A stretch of 50,648 bases of DNA from NCBI GenBank assembly GCA_021741065.1, contig JAIOYN010000004.1, positions 1 to 50,648 on the forward strand, read 5' to 3'. A model generated the notes under the pieces. The model ran no database searches. It was given only the letters and a program-made list of their open reading frames with translations, and had not been told where the DNA came from. This stretch comes from Sphingomonadaceae bacterium (lineage in GTDB: Bacteria > Pseudomonadota > Alphaproteobacteria > Sphingomonadales > Sphingomonadaceae). The position numbers and the translations under genes were made by a program. Of the stretch, positions 9,097 through 17,936 are shown one piece after another. How positions within the stretch are numbered: the first letter of the stretch is position 1; each line of letters opens with the position of its first letter.

Positions 9097-9501
9097 ATGA
9101 ACAAAATTTTCCGTCTTTATGCTTTGCCATGTGTGTTTTTGCTTTCGCTGGCAGCGGCGGGTGCCGCAAAGCCAGATGGTGATATGGCTTTGCTTGACAC
9201 ACTTGATCGGGGAATGTGGCAATTGCGACCAACGGGCGGGAGTGTGCCGACTTCCAAAATCTGCCTTGGCAAATCGGACAGCCTTACCCAAATCCAACAT
9301 AGCGGCTTAGCGTGCGAACAATATGTCGTGCGTTCGAGCCCAAATTCCCTGACGGTCAGCTACAGCTGCGAAGGGCATGGTCAGGGGTTGACGATTATCC
9401 GTAAGGAAACAAACCGGATCATCCATATTCAATCCCAAGGCATTCGAAATAATGCGCCATTTTCGTTTTCAGCTGAGGGCCGCAAAACCGGTCCGTGCTA
9501 A
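9097..9501 (+). CDS. Exported protein resembling DUF3617 family
   Basis: The 134-residue protein starts with a signal peptide (MNKIFRLYALPCVFLLSLAAAGAA). The mature part begins with a Gly-Met-Trp motif (LDRGMWQLRP) and carries three cysteines (ICLGK, LACEQ, SYSCEGHGQG) before a C-terminal GPC. This pattern, 'GxW ... C ... C ... G', is what I associate with DUF3617 proteins that are common in sphingomonads and of unknown function. It is a periplasmic protein by its signal. It stands alone between hslO and the convergent gcdH gene. Confidence 0.65.
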   Translation: MNKIFRLYALPCVFLLSLAAAGAAKPDGDMALLDTLDRGMWQLRPTGGSVPTSKICLGKSDSLTQIQHSGLACEQYVVRSSPNSLTVSYSCEGHGQGLTIIRKETNRIIHIQSQGIRNNAPFSFSAEGRKTGPC

Positions 9502-9510
9502 TGGGTTATT

Positions 9511-10695
9511 TCAGAACGCCGCAATACCGGTAATGGCGCGGCCCAATATCAGCGCATGGACATCGTGCGCGCCTTCATAGGTGTTGACCGTTTCCAGGTT
9601 CGCCATGTGGCGCATAACCTGATATTCTTCGCTAATACCGTTGCCGCCATGCATGTCGCGCGCAGCACGGGCGATATCGAGCGCTTTGCCTACATTGTTG
9701 CGCTTGACGATAGAAATCATGTCCGGCGCCAGCTGTCCTTCGTCCATCAAGCGCCCAACGCGCAAGGATGCCTGAAGTCCCATGGCAATATCGGTCATCA
9801 TATCCGCCAGTTTCTTTTGATATAACTGGTTAGCGGCAAGCGGTTTACCAAATTGGTGGCGATCAAGGCCATATTGCCGCGCGGCGTGCATGCAGAATTC
9901 TGCTGCACCTAATGCGCCCCAACTAATGCCATAGCGGGCGCGGTTGAGGCAACCGAACGGGCCTTTTAATCCTTGCACATCGGGCAACAATGCGTCTTCG
10001 CCAACTTCGACATTGTCCATCATGATCATGCCCGTGGTCGATGCGCGTAATGACAGCTTGCCCTGAATTTTCGGCGCAGTGAGGCCCTTCATGCCCTTTT
10101 CAAGCACAAAGCCGCGAATGCCGCCACCATGCGCTTCGGATTTTGCCCAGACGACAAAGACATCGGCAAAAGGTGCATTGGAAATCCACGTTTTCGATCC
10201 ATTGATGACATAGCCGCCATCAACCTTTTTGGCGAAAGTGCGCATGCCGGCGGGGTCCGACCCCGCATCAGGCTCCGTCAACCCAAAGCAGCCGATCAGC
10301 GTGCCGGCAGCCAAGCCCGGCAGATATTTGCGCCTTTGTTCTTCCGATCCATAAGCATGGATAGGATGCATCACGAGCGACGACTGCACCGAAGCCATCG
10401 AACGATAGCCGGAATCGACGCGCTCAATTTCGCGCGCGATCAGCCCGTAAGCGACATAAGACGCGCCAGCGCCGCCATATTCCTCCGGTATGGTCGCGCC
10501 AAGTAAGCCTGTTTGCCCCATCAATGGGAACAGCTCAGGCGCATCGCATTCGGTCCGATAGGCGTTGATGACGCGCGGCTGCAATTCGTTTTGCGCAAAG
10601 GCATACGCGCTGTCGCGGATCATGCGTTCGTCTGCGGTCAGTTGTTCCTCCAGACGAAAAGGGTCAGACCAATCGAATGCTGCCAACTCGGCCAT
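9511..10695 (-). CDS. gcdH: Glutaryl-CoA dehydrogenase
   Basis: GcdH oxidatively decarboxylates glutaryl-CoA to crotonyl-CoA at the end of lysine and tryptophan breakdown. The 394-residue protein has the acyl-CoA dehydrogenase FAD motifs ([22 protein letters not shown]) and the GcdH-specific C-terminal catalytic motif [16 protein letters not shown], the Glu being the base. I chose ATG 10695, which has GGAG eight bases upstream, over the long upstream extension. It is divergent from an ALDH7-type dehydrogenase with 145 bases between them; both fit lysine catabolism through aminoadipate. Confidence 0.92.
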   Translation of the reverse strand: MAELAAFDWSDPFRLEEQLTADERMIRDSAYAFAQNELQPRVINAYRTECDAPELFPLMGQTGLLGATIPEEYGGAGASYVAYGLIAREIERVDSGYRSMASVQSSLVMHPIHAYGSEEQRRKYLPGLAAGTLIGCFGLTEPDAGSDPAGMRTFAKKVDGGYVINGSKTWISNAPFADVFVVWAKSEAHGGGIRGFVLEKGMKGLTAPKIQGKLSLRASTTGMIMMDNVEVGEDALLPDVQGLKGPFGCLNRARYGISWGALGAAEFCMHAARQYGLDRHQFGKPLAANQLYQKKLADMMTDIAMGLQASLRVGRLMDEGQLAPDMISIVKRNNVGKALDIARAARDMHGGNGISEEYQVMRHMANLETVNTYEGAHDVHALILGRAITGIAAF

Positions 10696-10840
10696 TATTA
10701 TCTCCATTGGGCAGGCCTGCTGAATAGCGACCTGCGTCCTGTTTGCCTTTATAAGCGTGTGGGCAAGGCGGCAACCCTTGCCATCAACTCTGCGCCTTGC
10801 CATGCGTTGTGGACAAGCAGAACAAAGACTGGGGACAATA
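10696..10840. promoter_or_regulatory. Divergent promoter region gcdH / ALDH7
   Basis: This 145-base spacer must carry promoters for both the leftward gcdH and the rightward aldehyde dehydrogenase. I could not pick convincing -35/-10 hexamers. Shared control of two lysine-catabolic genes is inferred from the divergent arrangement. Confidence 0.5.
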
Positions 10841-12334
10841 ATGGCATTAGCAGCCGAAACGAAAACGCTTCTTGAAACGCTGGGCTGCGCCGTTGATGGC
10901 GGTGACCTTGCTGTGCACAGCCCCATTGATGGCAGTCGCATCGGGGCGGTGGCGACCGCAACGGCGGGCGAGATTGAGGCTGCTGTTGCGCAATCGCGGG
11001 CCGCGTTTCTAAGCTGGCGCAGCGTTCCTGCGCCGCGGCGTGGGGAGCTTGTCCGCTTGTTTGGGAATGCGTTGCGTGCTCACAAGAAAGAACTTGCCCG
11101 TCTTGTCACCATAGATTGCGGAAAGCCACTGTCGGAAGGGCTTGGCGAAGTGCAGGAGATGATCGACATTTGCGATTTTGCCGTGGGTCTGTCGCGGCAA
11201 TTACATGGTCTGACCATCGCCAGCGAACGACCCGGCCACCGGATGATGGAGCAATGGCATCCATTGGGGCCGGTTCTTGTCATTTCCGCATTTAACTTTC
11301 CGGTCGCGGTATGGGCATGGAATGCCGCTTTGGCATTGGTGTGCGGCAATAGCGTCATTTGGAAGCCATCGGAAAAAACGCCGCTGACGGCCGCTGGCGT
11401 CCAGGCCATTTTTGAAAAGGCGGTTGCCGAATTTGGTGACGCACCGGCCCATTTGTCACAAGTCGTTCAGGGCGGGCGCGATATCGGGGCAACGTTGGTT
11501 GCCGACCCACGCATCGCTTTGATCTCCGCCACGGGCAGCACGGAAATGGGCCGAAAGGTTGGGCAAGTGGCCGCGGCCCGCTTTGCCAAAACCATCCTTG
11601 AACTTGGCGGGAATAACGCCGCAATTATCAGCAACAAAGCTGACCTTGCGTTGGCGCTACGCGGTGTGCTGTTCTCGGCATTTGGCACAACGGGCCAAAG
11701 ATGCACCAGCTTACGCCGCCTTTTTGTGCATGATGCGATTTATGACAGCTTCGTCAGCGCGCTGCAGTCGGCCAGCGGCTCGATGGCGGTGGGTAACCCG
11801 CTGGACGGCAACAATCTTGCAGGACCGCTGATTGACGAGGCTGCTTTTGCTGGGATGCAAGCCGCGCTGGATGAGGCTTGCGCACTGGGCGGGCAAATCA
11901 TCGGTGGTGAACGTATCGCTATGGACGGCGTCTATGTCCGCCCGGCTTTGGTCCAGATGCCCAATCATATTGGTCCAGCGTTAAGGGAAACATTCGCGCC
12001 TATTCTCTACATCTTCCGCTATCATGATTTGGCGCACGCCATTGCCCTGCAAAACAGTGTTGGCGCAGGATTATCATCTTCCCTATTCTCGACCGACATC
12101 CGCGAATGTGAAAAGTTTTTGTCTGCAGAAGGAAGCGATTGCGGCATTGCCAATGTTAACATCGGCACCTCAGGTGCAGAAATTGGCGGCGCCTTTGGCG
12201 GAGAAAAAGAAACTGGCGGTGGTCGGGAGTCCGGTTCAGACGCATGGAAGGCCTATATGCGACGGGCCACAAACACGATAAATTACTCCGACAATCTGCC
12301 ACTTGCGCAAGGGGTCACATTCGACATAGGCTGA
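10841..12334 (+). CDS. ALDH7-type semialdehyde dehydrogenase (aminoadipate semialdehyde / P6C)
   Basis: The 497-residue protein belongs to the aldehyde dehydrogenase superfamily. It has the NAD-binding region [13 protein letters not shown], the general-base motif ELGGNNAAI typical of ALDH7 (antiquitin), and the nucleophile Cys in [15 protein letters not shown]7 enzymes oxidise alpha-aminoadipate semialdehyde, in equilibrium with piperideine-6-carboxylate, to aminoadipate. The neighbouring gcdH supports this lysine route. The start at ATG 10841 removes a non-conserved N-terminal extension; GGGGA precedes it. A carotenoid oxygenase gene follows after 19 bases, apparently in the same operon. Confidence 0.85.
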   Translation: MALAAETKTLLETLGCAVDGGDLAVHSPIDGSRIGAVATATAGEIEAAVAQSRAAFLSWRSVPAPRRGELVRLFGNALRAHKKELARLVTIDCGKPLSEGLGEVQEMIDICDFAVGLSRQLHGLTIASERPGHRMMEQWHPLGPVLVISAFNFPVAVWAWNAALALVCGNSVIWKPSEKTPLTAAGVQAIFEKAVAEFGDAPAHLSQVVQGGRDIGATLVADPRIALISATGSTEMGRKVGQVAAARFAKTILELGGNNAAIISNKADLALALRGVLFSAFGTTGQRCTSLRRLFVHDAIYDSFVSALQSASGSMAVGNPLDGNNLAGPLIDEAAFAGMQAALDEACALGGQIIGGERIAMDGVYVRPALVQMPNHIGPALRETFAPILYIFRYHDLAHAIALQNSVGAGLSSSLFSTDIRECEKFLSAEGSDCGIANVNIGTSGAEIGGAFGGEKETGGGRESGSDAWKAYMRRATNTINYSDNLPLAQGVTFDIG

Positions 12335-12353
12335 GTGCCCAGAGGAGATTGAA

Positions 12354-13808
12354 ATGCGCGTTGAAAAACTGCCGCCGGTGAAAGCAACGCTGCAACCCAG
12401 CAACCATCCTTATCTCAACGGAGCGTGGACGCCGCAGCATGAGGAAGTCACCGCGTTCGACCTTGATGTGATTGAGGGCCGCATTCCCGACGACATTAAC
12501 GGCATTTATTTACGCAATACCGAAAACCAGTTGCATCAACCCCTTGGTCGTTACCACCCCTTTGACGGCGATGGCATGATCCACCAGATCGATTTTTCCG
12601 GCGGCAAGGCCAACTATCGCAACCGCTTCATCCGCACCCGCTGTTTTCAGGCGGAGCAGGATGCTGGCGGGTCTTTATGGGGCGGGTTGATGGACAAAAG
12701 CAGCCTGTCCATCCGCCCCGGATTTGGCGCGCATGGCAGCCTCAAGGATTCCTCCAGCACGGACATCATCGTGCATAACGGCAAAGCAGTGTCTACTTTC
12801 TATCAATGCGGGGAGGGCTATGTGCTTGACCCGGAAACGCTGGAGCAAGAAGGCGTGGCGCCTTGGGTGCCGCTTGATGGTATTTCCGCACACCCCAAGG
12901 TGGATGAGCGCACCGGCGAATTGTTATTCTTCAACTATTCCAAGCACGCGCCTTACATGCATTATGGCGTCGTTGATCGCAGTGGGAAGTTGGCGCATTA
13001 TGTGCCCATCCCGCTGCCGGGGCCGCGCCTGCCGCATGACATGATGTTCACTCAGAACTGGTCAATATTGTGCGACTTCCCGTTGTTCTGGGATGAAGAA
13101 TTGCTGAAGCGCAATGTCCATGTGACTCGGCTGCACGAAGGGCTGCCGTCGCGTTTTGCGCTCATTCCGCGTTATGGGCAGCCAGAGGATATTCGGTGGT
13201 TTGAGGCGGATCCGACCTTCGTCCTGCACTTCATTAACGCCTATGAAGACGGCGACGAAGTCATACTCGATGGCTATTTCGAAGAAGATCCCTATCCGCC
13301 GCCCATAGAAAATGCGGACGGCTATGGTCATATGATGGCTTATGTTGACGAACATAGCTTCAAGCCAAAGCTGCACCGCTGGCGGTTTAACTTGGCAGAT
13401 GGCACAACGCGCGAAGAGCGAATGGACGACCGCATCCTCGAATTCGGGATGATGAACCAGCGTTATTTGGGCCTGCCCTATAGATATGCCTATAGCACGA
13501 CTTCTAAGCCCGGATGGTTCCTGTTTAACGGTTTTGTGAAGCACGACATGGTCACGGGCGAGTCATGGTCGCTAGAGCTTCCTGAGGGGCGCTACGGCAG
13601 TGAGGCACCCTTTGCCCCCCGCGTCGGTGCGGTGGACGAAGACGATGGCTATCTCGTCAGTTTTGTCACCGACGAAAATCGCGGAACATCCGAATGCATA
13701 TTAATTGACTGCAAACGCTTTGCAGCAGGGCCGGTGTGCCGGATTGCGCTGCCGCATAAGATCAGCAGCGGGACCCATGCGCATTGGATGGATCGTTCGG
13801 CGCTTTAA
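12354..13808 (+). CDS. Carotenoid / stilbene cleavage oxygenase (RPE65 family)
   Basis: The 484-residue protein has the family landmarks: an N-terminal GIYLRNTENQ and HPFDGDGMIH pair, and four histidines expected to hold the non-haem iron in the seven-bladed propeller, seen in ISAHPKV, LPHDMMF, VLHFINAYE and the C-terminal SGTHAHW. Members cleave carotenoids, lignin-derived stilbenes or isoeugenol-type double bonds with O2. Which substrate applies here cannot be told from the sequence; stilbene cleavage is common in sphingomonads. A strong GAGGAG ribosome-binding site precedes ATG 12354. It sits 19 bases after the ALDH7 gene, an unexpected partner. Confidence 0.88.
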   Translation: MRVEKLPPVKATLQPSNHPYLNGAWTPQHEEVTAFDLDVIEGRIPDDINGIYLRNTENQLHQPLGRYHPFDGDGMIHQIDFSGGKANYRNRFIRTRCFQAEQDAGGSLWGGLMDKSSLSIRPGFGAHGSLKDSSSTDIIVHNGKAVSTFYQCGEGYVLDPETLEQEGVAPWVPLDGISAHPKVDERTGELLFFNYSKHAPYMHYGVVDRSGKLAHYVPIPLPGPRLPHDMMFTQNWSILCDFPLFWDEELLKRNVHVTRLHEGLPSRFALIPRYGQPEDIRWFEADPTFVLHFINAYEDGDEVILDGYFEEDPYPPPIENADGYGHMMAYVDEHSFKPKLHRWRFNLADGTTREERMDDRILEFGMMNQRYLGLPYRYAYSTTSKPGWFLFNGFVKHDMVTGESWSLELPEGRYGSEAPFAPRVGAVDEDDGYLVSFVTDENRGTSECILIDCKRFAAGPVCRIALPHKISSGTHAHWMDRSAL

Positions 13809-14090
13809 CGCAGAGTTATTGCTGTCCTTAGGGCCGACATTTTGGTTCGCAATTGGCGCACCACTCAGAATAAAACCGAGAACAATTATCTTTTTGTAAT
13901 TAAGCGATTATAATCCAAATCAACTCTAAGCTATCGGATGGTCGCTTTTATGGGGTTAGCGGTATACCCCAGGAGTGGCTTGCTAAGCTTGATTGGCGGG
14001 AGGGTTTAGCAGGATGGGTGCTGGAATTGCTTGTACATCGGTGAGCCTGCATGACTAAATCGCTGGTCGTACGATGCCGATTGAGTGTCA
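13809..14090. other. Gene-free junction between backbone and catabolic island
   Basis: This 282-base stretch has no convincing ORF. Base composition shifts here from GC-rich backbone to an AT-rich patch (around 13860-13930), and the genes downstream are catabolic with regulators, so I take it as the left boundary of the accessory island. I see no tRNA, attachment repeat or clear terminator in it. Confidence 0.5.
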
Positions 14091-14262
14091 TTACCTTAAC
14101 TTTGTTAGTGAGGTAATCCTCTGCAACACTCAGATTCAATCCTTGTGGCATCCAAGCAATCAAATGTCCGGATTTAACCTTTTACTCACTTCGCCAAGCT
14201 GCAAGTCCATTACGTAAGAGCAGGTTGCGTCCAAGATCGGGGGGAGGTTTATCATGACCATA
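14091..14262 (+). repeat. Leader repeat A (copy of the TonB-receptor 5' region)
   Basis: This segment matches 23511-23682 at a constant offset of 9420 bases, with only one single-base indel near the end; by eye 56 of 60 bases agree in the central block 14161-14220 and 48 of 60 in the block before. Both copies begin with the inverted repeat TTACCT-N14-AGGTAA (here 14091-14096 and 14111-14116), share TCCGGATTTAACC and TTACGTAAGAG, and end in a GGGGGGA ribosome-binding site plus ATGAC. It is probably a promoter-operator-leader module that was duplicated. Confidence 0.8.
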
Positions 14263-14295
14263 CACGAGTATTCTGGGAAAGCACGATGGGAGTAA
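14254..14295 (+). CDS. 13-residue leader peptide overlapping the SDR start
   Basis: The ATG at the end of leader repeat A opens a tiny frame, MTIHEYSGKARWE, that stops at 14295, ten bases into the SDR gene that starts at 14286. The strong GGGGGGAGG site is in front of this ATG, whereas the SDR start has no good site. In the other repeat copy the equivalent ATG starts the TonB receptor. So this is either a vestige of a receptor gene or a translationally coupling leader; the sequence alone does not decide. Confidence 0.45.
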   Translation: MTIHEYSGKARWE

Positions 14296-15062
14296 AGCTG
14301 AGCCGGTCCGTAAAGGGACTAACAGTGCTGGTGACAGGCGCGGCGAGCGGGATGGGAAAGGCTACTGCAGAGGTCTTTGCAGAAGAGGGTGCCAACGTCG
14401 CGTTGACTGATCTTTCGGCTGAGGCCGTAGAGTGCATTGCGCAGGAACTGCGGGCTAAAGGCCTTAGCGCGGCGGCGTGGGCGCTTGACGTGTCAGACCA
14501 AATCGGGATCCGTCAGGTAGTGGATGATGTCGCTATGCACTTTGGTGGGCTGGATGTGCTGATTAACAATGCCGGGATAAGCGCTTTTTGTCCCATTGAT
14601 GATGACGAGCACTACGATGCGATATGGGACCGCGCCTTTGCTGTGCTGCTGACTGCCCATCAGCGCATCGTCCGCGCTGCCCTGCCGCACCTGCGCCATT
14701 CGGCTAGCCCTCGTATCGTTAATATCGCCAGCACCGAGGCGTTGGGCGCGACCTCGCGCGACAGCCCCTATAGCGCCGCCAAGGCGGGTGTGACCGGCCT
14801 GACTCGAGCTCTGGCGGTAGAACTTGGCAAGGAAGGAATCACAGTCAATTGCATTTGTCCCGGTCCGATTGACACCAACATGACCGCCGATGTGTCGGAC
14901 GCAGACAAGCAAACCTTTGCTCACCGCCGCACTGCGCTACGCCGCTATGGCATACCAGAAGAGGTAGCGCACATTACATTAAGTCTGTGTTTGCCTGCGG
15001 CCAGTTATATCACCGGGACTACGATACCAGTTGACGGTGGGTTGATGGCACGCAACTTTTAG
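14286..15062 (+). CDS. Short-chain dehydrogenase/reductase
   Basis: The 258-residue protein is a classical SDR. It has the nucleotide-binding TGAASGMG (residues 18-25), NNAG near 92, an active-site Ser region IVNIAST and the catalytic YSAAK. It would oxidise or reduce a hydroxyl/keto group with NAD(P); an Asp after the second beta-strand (ALTDLS) favours NAD. It begins within the 13-residue leader frame and probably depends on it for translation. An alpha/beta hydrolase gene follows after 61 bases. A role in processing the island's substrate is inferred from location. Confidence 0.85.
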   Translation: MGVKLSRSVKGLTVLVTGAASGMGKATAEVFAEEGANVALTDLSAEAVECIAQELRAKGLSAAAWALDVSDQIGIRQVVDDVAMHFGGLDVLINNAGISAFCPIDDDEHYDAIWDRAFAVLLTAHQRIVRAALPHLRHSASPRIVNIASTEALGATSRDSPYSAAKAGVTGLTRALAVELGKEGITVNCICPGPIDTNMTADVSDADKQTFAHRRTALRRYGIPEEVAHITLSLCLPAASYITGTTIPVDGGLMARNF

Positions 15063-15123
15063 GGTGGATAGGCATCGCCGCCGAGTTGATGCTGTCTCGT
15101 CTGACTTTAAACGGGGGCGTTGA

Positions 15124-16077
15124 ATGACCGAAAAAATTTCTACTAAGCACCTCGTCGACCCAGATTTGCAGCCGCTCCTCGAGCAGTTGCCGTCTTTTGA
15201 GCTTAATGTTGAAAGTCTAGCGCAAGTGCGCAGCATTAGCTGGAGGGTGTCTGATCAACTTCCGGTTACAGCCGTCGAGAAAATCATTGAAGGCCCTGAT
15301 GGGCCGTTATCGCTACTTTGGTTCGATCCCTCTCCTGGGGTTTCAAATCGGGCGGTGCTACTCGATATCCATGGCGGTGGTATGGTATTTGGTTCGGCGC
15401 ACGACATGCAAGAAACACCGTCGCTGCTGGCGCACCAGCTTGGAATTCCAGTAGCTACAATCAACTACAGGCTCGCCCCAGAAACGCCCTTCCCGGGGCC
15501 GCAGGAGGACTGCTTTGCAGCGCTCCAATGGCTTTCGGAGAATGCCAAGCAACTTGGTATCGATCCCCAGCGCATAGGCGTGACCGGTCAAAGCGCCGGT
15601 GGAGGCTTGGCAGCTGCCGTTGCTCAGATGGCCCGCGATCGTGGTGGTCCGGCGATCCGATGTCAGATATTGGTCTATCCCATGCTTGATCACCGCAGTG
15701 GTAGCGAAGCTGACATTTGGAAAAATCGGCATACGGGAGAGTTCGTCTGGTCGCGTGATAGCAACCAGTTCGGCTGGGAAGCATTGCGAGGAGATTACGA
15801 GCCGACAGATGCTCGAAAGGGCTGGTTTTCTCCTAGCCTTGCCGAGGACTTGAGTGGCCTACCTCCGGCATGGATCGGGGTTGGAACACTTGACTTATTC
15901 TTCGACGAAAACCTTGACTATGCTAGACGTTTGACCGACGCTGGCGTTCCAGTAGAACTACATGCCTATTCAGGCGCATTTCACGGCTTCAACATAGCAA
16001 CTAGCGCGCGTCAGACCGTGGACTTTGAGCGTGACATGCTTGCCAGTACTGCCCGGCTTCTTAACCTTCATGCGTAG
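15124..16077 (+). CDS. Alpha/beta hydrolase, hormone-sensitive-lipase (GDXG) type
   Basis: The 317-residue cytoplasmic esterase has the oxyanion motif HGGGMVFGS (about residues 84-92), the nucleophile elbow GQSAGGGLAA (Ser about 156), an acid in GTLDLFFDEN and the catalytic His in GAFHGFN. These define the HSL family of esterases/lipases acting on short-chain or bulky esters and lactones. It has no signal peptide. Placed after the SDR in the same operon, it may open an ester or lactone intermediate. The IS5-type relic begins about 190 bases downstream. Confidence 0.85.
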   Translation: MTEKISTKHLVDPDLQPLLEQLPSFELNVESLAQVRSISWRVSDQLPVTAVEKIIEGPDGPLSLLWFDPSPGVSNRAVLLDIHGGGMVFGSAHDMQETPSLLAHQLGIPVATINYRLAPETPFPGPQEDCFAALQWLSENAKQLGIDPQRIGVTGQSAGGGLAAAVAQMARDRGGPAIRCQILVYPMLDHRSGSEADIWKNRHTGEFVWSRDSNQFGWEALRGDYEPTDARKGWFSPSLAEDLSGLPPAWIGVGTLDLFFDENLDYARRLTDAGVPVELHAYSGAFHGFNIATSARQTVDFERDMLASTARLLNLHA

Positions 16078-16269
16078 CCGATAGATTCTGCTGATAGCTC
16101 ATCAGCACTTGCCTGATGTTATGTCATCGCTCTGATAAAGCGACGACATACAAAGTAAGTGAGGTGGATGCTGAGCGTTTGGCTGGAGTAGACTAATTAG
16201 GGTTTATCTCTTCGATAAAAGCCACCGAGTTTTGCTCGGATTGTCTGATCTGTAACATGGATCAAAGAT

Positions 16270-16605
16270 GCTGAGCACCGCTGGATCGGTTGACCAATGG
16301 CTTTTATTTTGACCAATCTGAGATCCTTCAATGTGGCGCTGCGTTAGATGTTCGAGGCAAAGACGGACTACCGCCGTTCGGACCGACGATCATGTTCTAA
16401 GCATTGGCGCTGACGGTGTGCTCTTTGTTATCGGATGGTAACAACGTTACGAATTGAAGATCGTTTCTCGTTCCAGCGCTTCCTGCGCCTTAGACTAGAT
16501 TGTTGTGACTGGGACGAAGCCATTATTTGGCATTTCTAATTTAGTTATGCAGAGCTCATGCCGTTCGACGAGCTTGTTGTTCACTTTGATGTGAATACAT
16601 TTTGC
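16270..16605 (+). pseudogene. Degenerate IS5-family transposase relic
   Basis: No intact ORF exists here, but translation across frames recovers the N-terminal half of an IS5-type transposase. One frame gives APLDRLTNGFYFDQ, then GKDGLPPFGPTIMF, a stop, and ALALTVCSLLSD; a shift then gives LRIEDRFSFQRFLRL, AIIWHF, a stop and AELMPFDELVVHFD. These match the family pattern 'PLxRL...GGRPPFDPxLMFKALVLQ...NLSD...IRDRLSFMRFLGL...TIWLFRE...LFxxFD' in order and spacing. At least two stops and one frameshift make it dead. The rest of the element and its inverted repeats are not visible, so it is an old remnant in the 680-base gap 16078-16757. Confidence 0.75.
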
Positions 16606-16757
16606 CGTTTTTGGACGTACTCATTTAATAAAAGTGGCCCATAGTCTGCTCGGAAGACTTAAAATACATATCTCGACACGCGTGTGTAGCGGTCGGTTTG
16701 CAGCAGGCCTTGTCTGATGCACTCTAGAAACTGCTTCGGGCCAAAACAATTCCAATT

Positions 16758-17933
16758 TTGAGTGAGCAAAATATGCCGAACCTTGATGTTTTCCGATTTG
16801 AAATTGGCGCTTGGCTTGAACAAAACTGCCCACCCGAGATGCGCGAACCGGTTCGTGACGATGGCGATGTCTGCTGGGGAGGTCGCAAGTTCAAGTTCAA
16901 GAGTGAAGCCCAAAAGTTATGGCTCGAACGATGCGCGGCCAAAGGTTTCACCGTGCCCGATTGGCCGAAGCCCTATGGTGGTGCCGGCATGAACGCAAGC
17001 GAAGTGAAGATCTTACGCGAGGAAATGCAGCGCATTAACGCGCGCCCCCCACTGTCGTCGTTCGGTATCTGGATGCTTGGCCCGGCTCTTTTGAAGTTTG
17101 GTACCGAAGAGCAGAAGCTGTATTACCTAAACCAAATCGCCCGCGGCGAAATCCGCTGGTGTCAAGGCTATTCGGAACCAGGTTCAGGCTCGGACCTCGT
17201 TTCCTTGCAGACCTATGGCGAAGACAAGGGCGATCACTGGGTGGTCAACGGCCAGAAGATTTGGACCTCTTATGCCGACCAGGCAGACTGGATCTTCTGC
17301 CTGGTCCGGACGGACAAGACCAACAAGTACCAGGGCATTTCCTTCCTGCTGTTTGACATGGACAGTCCCGGCGTCACGATTAAGCCGATCCTGCTGATCA
17401 GCGGAAACTCGCCGTTTTGCGAAACGTTTTTCGACAACGTGACGGTACCCAAGCACCAGATCGTTGGTGAACTGAACCGCGGCTGGGATGTCGCCAAGTA
17501 TCTACTCGGCCACGAGCGTGAGATGATCTCGGGCGCGGGCGGCGGCGACCGGCTCAACACGATAGGTGCTGTGGCCAAGCGCAACGGCCTGGAAGACCCG
17601 CTGCTGCGCGCCGAACTGGCGATGTTCGATGTCGATGCCCTGGCGTTTAGTGCGCTGGGCGAGAAGTTCCTCGACGAGATCAAGGTCGGCAAGGCCCATC
17701 CGGCTCAGCCCAATATGATTAAGTATGCGGGGACCGAGCTCAACAAGCGCCGACATGAGCTGCTGATGGCGGCTGGCGGTTCGGCCGCGCTCGAATGGGA
17801 CAGCGAAGGTTCGAACGGCGGTTCCAAGGCACGTACCTGGCTGCGCACTAAGGCCAATTCGATTGAGGGCGGGACCAGCGAAGTCATGCTCAACGTCATT
17901 TCCAAACGCATTCTCGATCTGCCAGGGGCCTGA
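16758..17933 (+). CDS. Acyl-CoA dehydrogenase, catalytic subunit of a heteromeric pair
   Basis: The 391-residue protein has the acyl-CoA dehydrogenase FAD motifs (WCQGYSEPGSGSDL, VVNGQKIWTS) and the catalytic Glu in the C-terminal SIEGGTSEVML. Its long loop and overall form recall the large subunits of alpha2beta2 enzymes acting on ring- or dicarboxylate-derived CoA esters (PimC, steroid FadE pairs). The next gene, three bases downstream, is a second dehydrogenase lacking that Glu, as expected for such pairs. Both genes look more GC-rich, with more C/G-ending codons, than their neighbours. The start lacks a strong ribosome-binding site; ATG 16773 (MPNLD) is a possible alternative. Confidence 0.88.
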   Translation: MSEQNMPNLDVFRFEIGAWLEQNCPPEMREPVRDDGDVCWGGRKFKFKSEAQKLWLERCAAKGFTVPDWPKPYGGAGMNASEVKILREEMQRINARPPLSSFGIWMLGPALLKFGTEEQKLYYLNQIARGEIRWCQGYSEPGSGSDLVSLQTYGEDKGDHWVVNGQKIWTSYADQADWIFCLVRTDKTNKYQGISFLLFDMDSPGVTIKPILLISGNSPFCETFFDNVTVPKHQIVGELNRGWDVAKYLLGHEREMISGAGGGDRLNTIGAVAKRNGLEDPLLRAELAMFDVDALAFSALGEKFLDEIKVGKAHPAQPNMIKYAGTELNKRRHELLMAAGGSAALEWDSEGSNGGSKARTWLRTKANSIEGGTSEVMLNVISKRILDLPGA

Positions 17934-17936
17934 TTC

